From assembly GCA_030691555.1 (NCBI GenBank), contig JAUYEB010000141.1, forward strand, positions 1 to 6,165: 6,165 bases of DNA, given 5' to 3'. A program made the position numbers and the translations under genes. Under the pieces are notes generated by a model. That model was not told where the DNA came from, searched no databases, and saw nothing but the letters and a program-made list of their open reading frames with translations. Positions 1-5,527 of the stretch are shown here, piece after piece (positions within the stretch are counted from its first letter, which is position 1; every line of letters begins with the position of its first letter). The stretch is from Candidatus Bathyarchaeota archaeon (GTDB taxonomy: Archaea; Thermoproteota; Bathyarchaeia; TCS64).

Positions 1-480
1 ATAGACAGCGGGTCGGGGAACGTCGAGGTCGTCCTCAACCCCGACCAGCCCGACGTCTCCGTCATCTTCACCGTCGCGAACATGGTCAAGGCGATCGGCA
101 GGGGATTCAGCCCCGAACGCGCCCTGACGCTCGCCAACGAGGACTACGACCTCTCCATAATCGACCTCGAGGAGCACGTGGGGTCGAGCCACAGCGCCCA
201 GGAGAGGGTGAAGGGCCGAATCATCGGCAAGGAGGGTAAGAGCAGGACCCTCATCGAGGAGCTGACCGAGACCCAGATGAGCGTCTACGGGAGCACGGTC
301 GCCCTCATAGGCAACATCGAGTCCCTCCCCGCCGCGACGGAGGCCGTCATGATGCTCATACGCGGCAAGTTCCACAAGACCGTCTACAACTACCTCTTCG
401 CCTACCGCCGCCAGCTCAAGAAGGACCGCGGCGAGATCTGGTACGACCAGCCCCCGCCCGCGTCCGAGAGGAAGGAGTGA
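1..480 (+). CDS. Archaeal Pno1/Dim2-like KH-domain RNA-binding protein (5' end missing)
   Basis: The reading frame is open from base 1, so the gene starts upstream; 159 codons are visible before the TGA. The first ATG, at 82, lies inside the helix of the first KH domain and is not the true start. Two KH modules can be seen: the end of KH1 (GRGFSPERAL, about visible residues 34-43) and KH2, whose RNA-binding GxxG loop is RIIGKEGKSR (about 75-84), followed by the helix that ends in YNYLFAYRR. This is the pattern of the universal archaeal KH protein related to eukaryotic Pno1/Dim2 and Krr1. By family knowledge it binds pre-16S/16S rRNA near the 3' end during small-subunit maturation in the cytoplasm. 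It ends 1 nt before top6B and its last codons supply that gene's ribosome binding site, so the two are probably cotranscribed. The family call is strong; the exact RNA target is inferred from homologues. Confidence 0.88.
   Translation: MDSGSGNVEVVLNPDQPDVSVIFTVANMVKAIGRGFSPERALTLANEDYDLSIIDLEEHVGSSHSAQERVKGRIIGKEGKSRTLIEELTETQMSVYGSTVALIGNIESLPAATEAVMMLIRGKFHKTVYNYLFAYRRQLKKDRGEIWYDQPPPASERKE
474..477 (+). promoter_or_regulatory. Ribosome binding site for top6B, inside the KH gene
   Basis: GGAG sits directly before the TGA stop of the KH gene (478-480), 4 nt upstream of the ATG at 482. The arrangement suggests translational coupling between the two genes. The spacing is short, so strength is uncertain. 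Confidence 0.5.
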
Positions 481-481
481 C

Positions 482-2170
482 ATGACCCAATCACAGGAGA
501 CGGAGTACCAGGCAGTCAGCCCGAGCGACTTCTTCTATCGGAACAGGGAGATCGCGGGCTTCAGCAACCCCAGCCGCGCCATCTACGTCGGCGTCAGGGA
601 GATACTGGAGAACAGCCTCGACGCCTGCGAGTCCGCCCAGATCCCCCCCGAGATCTACGTGCGCCTCACCGAGCTGAGCAGCAGCAGCGGAGGCGAGAAC
701 GGCACAGCCGTCTACCTCCTCAGGATACAGGACAACGGAACCGGCGTCCCCTCCGAGGAGATACCCGCCTGCTTCGCCCAGGTATTCTACGGCTCCAAGT
801 ACACGCTCAAGCAGAACCGCGGGACCTTCGGCATGGGCGGCAAGATGACCATCCTCTACGGCCAGATCACCACCCACAAGCCAGTCATCGTCACCTCGAG
901 CACCGGCGAGGAGATACACGAGTTCGAGATGATGATGGACATCCAGAAGAACCAGCCCCAGGTGCTCAGGCACACGATGCTCGCCAACGAGAAGGGGTGG
1001 CGCGGCACCATCGTGGAGCTGCAGATAGAGGGCGACTACCCCCGCATAATGAGCCGCATGATAGAGTACATCCGCCAGACGGCGATGGTCAACCCCTACG
1101 CGGACATAACCTTCGTCGACCCAAAGAACAGGCTGTACCGCTTCGAGAGGGGCACGACCCAGATGCCCCCGGTGCCCCAGAGGGTCAAGCCCCACCCCCA
1201 CGGCATAGACGTGGAGACCCTGCGCAGGATGCTGCTCGTCACCAGGGCCCGGGACATGAAGGGCTTCATGATGGAACACTTCCAGGGCGTCGGGCCCAAG
1301 ACGGCTGAGAAGTTCCTCGCCTTCGCGGGGATAAAACACGAGACCAAGCCCGTCAGCCTGCAATCCGACGACATCGTCAAGCTCGTCCGCGCCGCCAAGG
1401 AGTTCCAGGAGTTCTACCGCCCAGACGCGAGCTGCCTAAGCCCCATAGGCCCCGACCTCCTCGAGACGGGGATAAGAAAGGAGCTCAACCTCACCGACGC
1501 CGACTTCATAAAGACCGTCCAGAGGCCCCCCGCCACGTACAGCGGCTACCCCTTCATCGTCGAGGCCGCCCTCGTCGCTGGGCCAACGATCCGCAAGATA
1601 GGCAACGGCATCACCCTCTACAGGTTCGCCAACCGCATCCCGCTCCTATTCGACGAGTCGAGCTGCGTAACCTACAAGGTCATCTCCAAGGACATCAACT
1701 GGAGGACCTACAACGTCCAGCAGGAGACGCCCCTCGTCGTGGCGATCCACCTCTGCTCGACGAAGATCCCCTACAAGAGCGTCGGCAAGGAGTTCCTCGC
1801 CGACCAGGTCGAGGTCGAGAAGGAGATCACGAACGCCATAAGGGAGGCGGCGCGCGACCTCCGCATATTCATCAGCCGCAGCGTCAAGCTGGAGAAGCAG
1901 AAGCACCGCCTCAACATATTCGGCAAGTACCTCCCCAAGATAGCGGAGTTCTCCATGAAGCTCGGCGACAGGACCGAGATGCCCGACGTGCAGAGGCTCC
2001 TCGACGAGATCATGGTGGTCAACCAGAAGGAGGAGGACGAGGAGAACGGCGTCGAGGAGAATGGCAACGGGGAGGAGAACGGGGTGCTCCCGCCGCCCGA
2101 GGAAGAGGTGCCCGAAGAGGAGCTGGAAGAGGAGCTGAAGGAGGAGAAGATCGATGGCGAAGCGGATTAG
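482..2170 (+). CDS. top6B: DNA topoisomerase VI subunit B (GHKL ATPase subunit)
   Basis: This is the ATP-binding subunit of the type IIB topoisomerase A2B2 heterotetramer, which passes one DNA duplex through another to decatenate and relax DNA. The 562 residues fit the family. An N-terminal GHKL fold carries the N box (E40 as likely general base, N44 as Mg ligand in ENSLDAC), the G1 box DNGTGVP (D84-P90) and the glycine-rich ATP lid GTFGMGGK (114-121). A helix-two-turn-helix region follows at about 258-283 (MEHFQGVGPKTAEKF). The transducer domain ends with the switch-lysine motif STKIPYKSVGKE, in which K428 should contact the ATP gamma-phosphate. A Ser/Gly/Asn-rich loop (SSSSGGENGT, about 66-75) interrupts the GHKL domain. 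Residues 517-562 form a strongly acidic tail rich in Glu. The ATG at 482 has a GGAG just upstream and gives the expected N-terminus (SPSDFFYRNREIAGF). The 3' end overlaps top6A by 17 nt, consistent with 1:1 coupled expression. Confidence 0.97.
   Translation: MTQSQETEYQAVSPSDFFYRNREIAGFSNPSRAIYVGVREILENSLDACESAQIPPEIYVRLTELSSSSGGENGTAVYLLRIQDNGTGVPSEEIPACFAQVFYGSKYTLKQNRGTFGMGGKMTILYGQITTHKPVIVTSSTGEEIHEFEMMMDIQKNQPQVLRHTMLANEKGWRGTIVELQIEGDYPRIMSRMIEYIRQTAMVNPYADITFVDPKNRLYRFERGTTQMPPVPQRVKPHPHGIDVETLRRMLLVTRARDMKGFMMEHFQGVGPKTAEKFLAFAGIKHETKPVSLQSDDIVKLVRAAKEFQEFYRPDASCLSPIGPDLLETGIRKELNLTDADFIKTVQRPPATYSGYPFIVEAALVAGPTIRKIGNGITLYRFANRIPLLFDESSCVTYKVISKDINWRTYNVQQETPLVVAIHLCSTKIPYKSVGKEFLADQVEVEKEITNAIREAARDLRIFISRSVKLEKQKHRLNIFGKYLPKIAEFSMKLGDRTEMPDVQRLLDEIMVVNQKEEDEENGVEENGNGEENGVLPPPEEEVPEEELEEELKEEKIDGEAD
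2039..2086 (+). repeat. Imperfect tandem EENG(V) repeat in the acidic tail of Top6B
   Basis: Three related units are visible: 2039-2053 (EENGV), 2054-2065 (EENG) and 2072-2086 (EENGV), the last two separated by an Asn-Gly pair. At the DNA level they share GAGGAGAA(C/T)GG. They sit in the low-complexity C-terminal tail, followed by a proline-rich and Glu-rich segment. Such a repeat could vary in length by replication slippage. The tail probably lies outside the folded transducer domain. Confidence 0.7.
2141..2146 (+). promoter_or_regulatory. Ribosome binding site for top6A, inside top6B
   Basis: GAGGAG lies 7 nt before the ATG at 2154. In the top6B frame the same bases encode part of the acidic tail (around KEEK), so the Glu codons also serve as the translation signal for the next gene. 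The position supports the 2154 start. Confidence 0.65.
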
Positions 2171-3248
2171 CGAGGCGGATAAGCAGCGCGAGGCAACGGA
2201 CAAGGCCCTGAAGCAGCTGGGCTCACTCGTCTACGACCAGATCAACCAGGGTGAGTTCCCCTGGGTGATGATGCAGAGCCGCAGCATCGACAACATACAG
2301 TACGACTCCCACGTCCGCCAGTACATCCTCGGCGAAAGGATGGTCAAGCGCCACAGCAGGAACATAAAGCACATACGCCCCTTCACCCAGCTCATCTGGA
2401 CCGCCTGGTTCGCCAGGGAGCTCGTCAGGCAGAGGAAGACGAGTACACTCAGGGAGGCATACTACTCGGCCCGTGGCCAGCGGGACATCGAGTACACGGA
2501 CCAGCAGGAGTCCGACAGCATCATCACCGACCTCGAGGTGGCGCTGAACAAGGCGAGGGAGGACTTCGGCATCTTCCCCGAGGAGAGGAGCGCCATATTC
2601 GGCGACATAACCATCGAGTACACCGTCCCAGGCTACGAGGGGCGCCGCACGAACCTCACAGACCACCCCGACGGCATCATGGTCGGCCCAGCCGTGACGA
2701 GCAGCGAGTTCATAGAGACCACCGCCAACAAGGTCCTCGTCGTTGAGAAGGGCGCAATGTTCACCCGCCTAGTCGAGGAGCAGGCGCACAAGAAGTTCAA
2801 CGCCATACTCATACACACCGCGGGGCAGAGCCCACGCAGCACACGCAGCATAATCCACCGCCTCAGCAAGGACTGGGGGATGCCAGTCTACATCTTCACC
2901 GACGGCGACCCATGGGGCGTACACATCGCCCAGGTCATCTGCTCAGGAAGCGCAAACGCCGCCCACCTCAGGGGCCTCACCAGCCCGGACGCCAAGTGGA
3001 TAGGCGTCTGGGCCAGCGACATCATCGACTACAAGCTCCCCACGGAGAACCTCACCGAGTTCGACAAGAAGAGGCTCACCGAGCTACAGGCAGACCCCCG
3101 CTACAACGAGGACCCGTGGAAGAGGGAGATAGAGCTCTTCATCAAGATACAGAAGAAGGCGGAGCTGGAGGCCTTCAGCCGCTACGGGCTGACATACATC
3201 GTGGACAAGTACCTGCCTGAGAAGATCGCGGCGGCCCCAGCCTCTTAA
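2154..3248 (+). CDS. top6A: DNA topoisomerase VI subunit A (Spo11-like DNA-cleaving subunit)
   Basis: This subunit cuts both DNA strands through a covalent 5'-phosphotyrosyl bond and rejoins them after strand passage driven by Top6B. It is the archaeal homologue of meiotic Spo11. Its 364 residues are the normal length. The winged-helix (5Y-CAP) domain carries LREAYYSARG, in which Y104, the second tyrosine, is the expected catalytic residue. It is followed by the conserved DQQESDSIITDLE region. The Toprim domain is intact: E198 in VVEKGAMF, and D250 and D252 in FTDGDPWGVH, as expected for Mg-dependent cleavage. The ATG at 2154 lies within the end of top6B (17-nt overlap) with a GAGGAG ribosome binding site 7 nt upstream. 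All key residues are present, so the enzyme should be active. A TATA-like element for the next transcription unit overlaps its TAA stop. Confidence 0.97.
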   Translation: MAKRISEADKQREATDKALKQLGSLVYDQINQGEFPWVMMQSRSIDNIQYDSHVRQYILGERMVKRHSRNIKHIRPFTQLIWTAWFARELVRQRKTSTLREAYYSARGQRDIEYTDQQESDSIITDLEVALNKAREDFGIFPEERSAIFGDITIEYTVPGYEGRRTNLTDHPDGIMVGPAVTSSEFIETTANKVLVVEKGAMFTRLVEEQAHKKFNAILIHTAGQSPRSTRSIIHRLSKDWGMPVYIFTDGDPWGVHIAQVICSGSANAAHLRGLTSPDAKWIGVWASDIIDYKLPTENLTEFDKKRLTELQADPRYNEDPWKREIELFIKIQKKAELEAFSRYGLTYIVDKYLPEKIAAAPAS

Positions 3249-3252
3249 ATAA
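3245..3252 (+). promoter_or_regulatory. TATA-box-like promoter overlapping the top6A stop codon
   Basis: TTAAATAA is an A/T-only octamer in very GC-rich surroundings and resembles the archaeal box A consensus. It contains the TAA stop of top6A. Archaeal transcription usually starts about 25-27 nt downstream of the box centre, which places the start near 3272-3276, only a few nucleotides before the ATG at 3282. This fits a leaderless or nearly leaderless mRNA. No convincing purine-rich BRE precedes it, so strength is uncertain. Confidence 0.6.
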
Positions 3253-3281
3253 CCCGTCACAGCTATCCTAGTTGGGGTCCA

Positions 3282-3479
3282 ATGTCCGGCAGGTTCGGTT
3301 TCTCCTACACATTCATGGTCGTGGCAGTGCTAGGCGTCGCGCTCGCGGTGGTCGGCGGCCTGATGGCCTACTACGCCATCACGGCGGTCGGCGGGAACGT
3401 CAGCCCGTGGGTAATCCCCCCGCTTGGCGTCCTCTTCGTAGTCCTGGGGCTGCTCCTGATCACCTCGAAGGGTGACTAG
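3282..3479 (+). CDS. Small two-helix membrane protein of unknown function
   Basis: I do not recognise a family for this 65-residue protein. It has two hydrophobic segments, about residues 9-36 and 43-61, long enough to span the membrane as a hairpin. They are joined by a short Gly/Asn/Pro turn (GGNVSPW), with basic R4 near the N-terminus and K63 near the C-terminus. There is no signal-peptidase site or enzymatic motif. The hydrophobic pattern and C-rich third codon positions match real genes here; the overlapping frame starting at a TTG at 3272 gives an Arg-rich product and is a shadow. A TATA-like element lies about 30 nt upstream and no good ribosome binding site is seen, which suggests leaderless translation. 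The next gene, a sugar nucleotidyltransferase, begins 3 nt after its stop and takes its ribosome binding site from this gene, so the two are probably coexpressed. A role at the membrane near a glycosylation pathway is only a guess. Confidence 0.75.
   Translation: MSGRFGFSYTFMVVAVLGVALAVVGGLMAYYAITAVGGNVSPWVIPPLGVLFVVLGLLLITSKGD
3471..3475 (+). promoter_or_regulatory. Ribosome binding site for the first nucleotidyltransferase
   Basis: GGTGA, complementary to the archaeal 16S rRNA 3' end (TCACC), lies 7 nt before the ATG at 3483 and inside the last codons of the membrane-protein gene. It fixes the start and suggests translational coupling. Confidence 0.7.
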
Positions 3480-3482
3480 GCG

Positions 3483-4235
3483 ATGGTCGTCAAGGGGGTC
3501 GTGCTGGCGGGCGGGGAGGGCACGAGGTTCAGGCCCATCACCTACTACTTCCAGAAGTGCATGATGCCCGTGGGGGAGGAGCAGAAGCCCATCCTCGACT
3601 ACATACTCCGCCTCCTCAAGTACCACGGCGTCACCAAGACGGTCCTCCTCGTCGGCTACAAGCACCAGCAGATCGAGAACTACTTCGACCACGGTGAGCG
3701 ATTCGGCGTCGAGATGACCTACGTCCTCGACGACCCCAACCTGAAGGGGAGCGCAAACGCCCTCCTCAACGCCTACAAGAAGGGCGCGATAGGGGACGAC
3801 GACACGCTCGTCGTCTACTACGGGGACATAATAAGCAACCTCGACATCGGCGCCATGGTCAAGCACCACCAGGGCAAGAACGCCGACGCGACCCTCGCGC
3901 TCGCCCGCAAATACAACATAAGCGTCGGCAAGGCAGAGCTGGACGGCACACGGATCACCAACTTCATCGAGAAGCCCGACCTCATGCAGCCCATCAGCAT
4001 AGGCATACTCACGCTGAGCGGCTCCGTCCTCAAGGAGATGGCGAAGCTGCAGCAGCAGGGGCAGTTCCGGAGCTTCGACCTCATGGGGGACGTGATAAGC
4101 TACCTCGTCCAGAGGGGGCGCCGCGTCGAGGCCTACCTCACCGACGCCTTCTGGTACGACGTCGGGAGCATAGAGCGCTACGAGAGGCTCAGCCCGGAGA
4201 AGCTGAGCGAGGTAATGGGCTTCCTCCTCAAGTAG
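3483..4235 (+). CDS. Single-domain sugar-1-phosphate nucleotidyltransferase
   Basis: The enzyme transfers a nucleotidyl group from an NTP to a sugar-1-phosphate, giving an NDP-sugar and pyrophosphate. The 250 residues make one Rossmann-like nucleotidyltransferase domain. The N-terminal signature is LAGGEGTRFRPIT (8-20), followed by the catalytic-loop lysine K25 in QKCMMPVG. The first metal ligand is D115 (YYGDIIS), the sugar-binding motif is FIEKP (161-165), and the second metal ligand is D226 (FWYDVGS). No left-handed beta-helix domain follows, unlike the paralogue at 4309. The stretch after FIEKP is short and reads PISIGIL in place of the usual NAGIY-type motif, so the sugar specificity cannot be assigned. 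Glucose-1-phosphate uridylyl/thymidylyl transfer and mannose-1-phosphate guanylyl transfer are all possible. The ATG has a GGTGA ribosome binding site and lies 3 nt after the membrane-protein gene, so it is probably in the same transcript. The family call is firm; the substrate is open. Confidence 0.9.
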   Translation: MVVKGVVLAGGEGTRFRPITYYFQKCMMPVGEEQKPILDYILRLLKYHGVTKTVLLVGYKHQQIENYFDHGERFGVEMTYVLDDPNLKGSANALLNAYKKGAIGDDDTLVVYYGDIISNLDIGAMVKHHQGKNADATLALARKYNISVGKAELDGTRITNFIEKPDLMQPISIGILTLSGSVLKEMAKLQQQGQFRSFDLMGDVISYLVQRGRRVEAYLTDAFWYDVGSIERYERLSPEKLSEVMGFLLK

Positions 4236-4246
4236 CGCCTGCCCCG

Positions 4247-4257
4247 TTTCCGTCTTT
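4247..4257 (+). terminator. Possible pyrimidine-rich terminator
   Basis: TTTCCGTCTTT follows 11 nt after the nucleotidyltransferase stop and just before the next promoter. Archaeal termination often relies on T-rich tracts without a hairpin. The tract is short and interrupted, so this is a weak call based mainly on position. Confidence 0.25.
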
Positions 4258-4272
4258 GCAGAAGTTTATTAA
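4258..4272 (+). promoter_or_regulatory. BRE/TATA promoter of the GMPPB-like gene
   Basis: TTTATTAA (4265-4272) is a good archaeal box A and is preceded by the purine-rich GCAGAAG (4258-4264), which fits a TFB recognition element. The predicted transcription start is near 4292-4297, giving a leader of about 12-17 nt that still contains the GGTGAG ribosome binding site before the ATG at 4309. The gene therefore probably has its own transcript. Confidence 0.75.
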
Positions 4273-4298
4273 TCCGACTCTAGCCATGCATACCCGTC

Positions 4299-4304
4299 GG
4301 TGAG
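4299..4304 (+). promoter_or_regulatory. Ribosome binding site that decides the start at 4309
   Basis: GGTGAG lies 4 nt upstream of ATG 4309. Its central GTG (4300) is in frame and could be mistaken for a start three codons earlier, but the motif is better explained as the ribosome binding site. The ATG gives the N-terminus typical of the family (MKALVLAGGFGTR). Confidence 0.7.
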
Positions 4305-4308
4305 CTTG

Positions 4309-5397
4309 ATGAAGGCATTAGTCCTCGCGGGTGGCTTCGGCACTCGCCTTAGACCCTTAAGCTGCACGAGACCCAAGATGCTTTTCCCAATCGGGGACCA
4401 GCCGTTGATGGATTGGACCCTGAAGAACCTCTCCCAGGGGGGAGTGGACACCGTCGTGATGGCGGTCAACTACATGGCGGAGGCCCTGGTGCGCTACCTC
4501 GGCCCCACCAAGTACGACCTCGGCATAATCTACAGCCGGGAGCAGCGCCCCCTCGGCACCGGCGGCCCCATAAGGAAGGCGAGGGAGCTCCTCAACGGTG
4601 AGCCCTTCCTCGTCCTCAACGGGGACGTCATCTCAGACATCGACATAAGGAGACTCATAGAGTACCACAAGGCGAAGGGCGGACTCGCCACGGTCGCCCT
4701 GACCCCCGTCTCCGACCCCAGCAGGTACGGCGCCGTCGAGCTAGACTGGGAGGGCCGCATAACCCGCTTCGTCGAGAAGCCCGAGAAGGGCAAGGAGCCG
4801 AGCAACCTCATCAACGCGGGCATCTACGTCCTCGACCCAAAGATATTCGACTACATACCCGAGGGGCGCGCCTCGAGCATAGAGCGCGAGGTCTTCCCCG
4901 TCCTGGCCAACGAGCGCAAGCTCTTCGGCTTCGAGTTCCACGGCTTCTGGACGGACATGGGCATCCCCGAGGACTACCTCAAGGCCAACCAGATAATACT
5001 GAGCAAGTACGATGGGGTGAAACAGGGGGAGGGGGTCAAGATAGACCCCTCCGCGAAGATACTCGCCCCCTGCTACATAGGCCCCGGCGCCGAGATAGGG
5101 CCAGACTGCCTCATAGGGCCGAACACGACCATAAGCGACCACGTCCTCATAGGCAAGGGCTGCAGGATAGAGAACAGCATCATCTTCACCGGGGCGTCGA
5201 TCGGCGACTACTCCTCCGTGAAGAACGCCATAATCGGCGAGAACGCCATCCTCGAGAGGTGGGTCAAAATCGAGTCGGGTAGCCTGATAGGCGACTACTC
5301 GGTGATACTCGACGGCGTCACCATCACCGAGGGCGTCACGGTCTGCCCGAGCAAGGAGGTGAGCGAGAGCATCCTCGACCACCGTCAGGTCATGTAG
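4309..5397 (+). CDS. GMPPB-like mannose-1-phosphate guanylyltransferase (nucleotidyltransferase plus beta-helix)
   Basis: The likely reaction is GTP plus mannose-1-phosphate to GDP-mannose plus pyrophosphate, supplying the mannosyl donor for glycans and glycolipids. The product has 362 residues, close to the roughly 360 of eukaryotic GMPPB. The catalytic domain shows LAGGFGTRLRPL (6-17), K23 in RPKMLFP, PLGTGGPI, the first metal ligand D106 (LNGDVISD), FVEKP (154-158), NAGIYVLDP (from N169), SSIEREVFP and the second metal ligand D216 (FWTDMG). From about residue 245 a left-handed beta-helix of hexapeptide repeats runs almost to the end (CYIGPGAEIGPDCLIG and later turns). The C-terminus, ending DHRQVM, recalls the GMPPB terminus. 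I start at ATG 4309 rather than GTG 4300 because GTG falls within the ribosome binding site. The gene has its own promoter and lies next to a phosphohexomutase gene, which fits a GDP-mannose pathway. A different NTP or sugar cannot be excluded from sequence alone. Confidence 0.88.
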   Translation: MKALVLAGGFGTRLRPLSCTRPKMLFPIGDQPLMDWTLKNLSQGGVDTVVMAVNYMAEALVRYLGPTKYDLGIIYSREQRPLGTGGPIRKARELLNGEPFLVLNGDVISDIDIRRLIEYHKAKGGLATVALTPVSDPSRYGAVELDWEGRITRFVEKPEKGKEPSNLINAGIYVLDPKIFDYIPEGRASSIEREVFPVLANERKLFGFEFHGFWTDMGIPEDYLKANQIILSKYDGVKQGEGVKIDPSAKILAPCYIGPGAEIGPDCLIGPNTTISDHVLIGKGCRIENSIIFTGASIGDYSSVKNAIIGENAILERWVKIESGSLIGDYSVILDGVTITEGVTVCPSKEVSESILDHRQVM

Positions 5398-5527
5398 GGC
5401 ACCCCATCACCTTTTCGTATCCAAAGCTCAAATCTCAGGGAAGCGGTTCACCAGTTGGGTCTCGACACGGGTCACGACAGCGTGAAATCGGGTCCCACGC
5501 GTAGGGATGGACGGACGGTTTCGTAGA
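5398..5527 (+). other. Intergenic region before the mutase gene
   Basis: No gene is recognised in this 130-nt gap, which is less GC-rich than its surroundings. It begins with a short T tract (CTTTTCGTAT, 5411-5420) that could end the upstream transcript or act as a poor TATA box. No tRNA fold or C/D-box RNA motifs were found by eye. An in-frame TGA at 5483 limits how far the mutase can extend upstream. Confidence 0.4.
5472..5485 (+). repeat. Short perfect inverted repeat in the mutase leader
   Basis: TCACG and CGTGA flank the 4-nt loop ACAG, giving a 5-bp hairpin. A direct repeat of CGGGTC (5468-5473 and 5489-5494) brackets it. It could be a small operator or leader structure, but a stem this short can arise by chance in GC-rich DNA. 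Confidence 0.3.

Noticed and set aside
82..84. ATG at 82 as the start of the KH protein
   Set aside because: The frame is open to the window edge and residues before this Met belong to KH1, so the gene is truncated by the window.
491..1363. Long open frame on the reverse strand opposite top6B (290 codons)
   Set aside because: It is antisense to a gene with all family motifs and has low-complexity Leu/Gly/Val/Ala/His composition. It results from C-rich third positions on the + strand.
3272..3475. Overlapping + strand frame starting at TTG 3272
   Set aside because: Its product is Arg/Gly-rich and has no structure, while the 3282 frame gives two clean hydrophobic helices and sits correctly between its neighbours.
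4286..4303. Five-codon upstream reading frame (ATG to TGA) before the GMPPB-like gene
   Set aside because: The predicted transcript start (about 4292-4297) is downstream of its ATG, so it is probably not in the mRNA, and its TGA is part of the ribosome binding site.
5447..5503. Possible tRNA-like segment around GGTTCACC and GGGTCCC
   Set aside because: I could not build an acceptor stem, anticodon arm and T arm with the right spacing on either strand.
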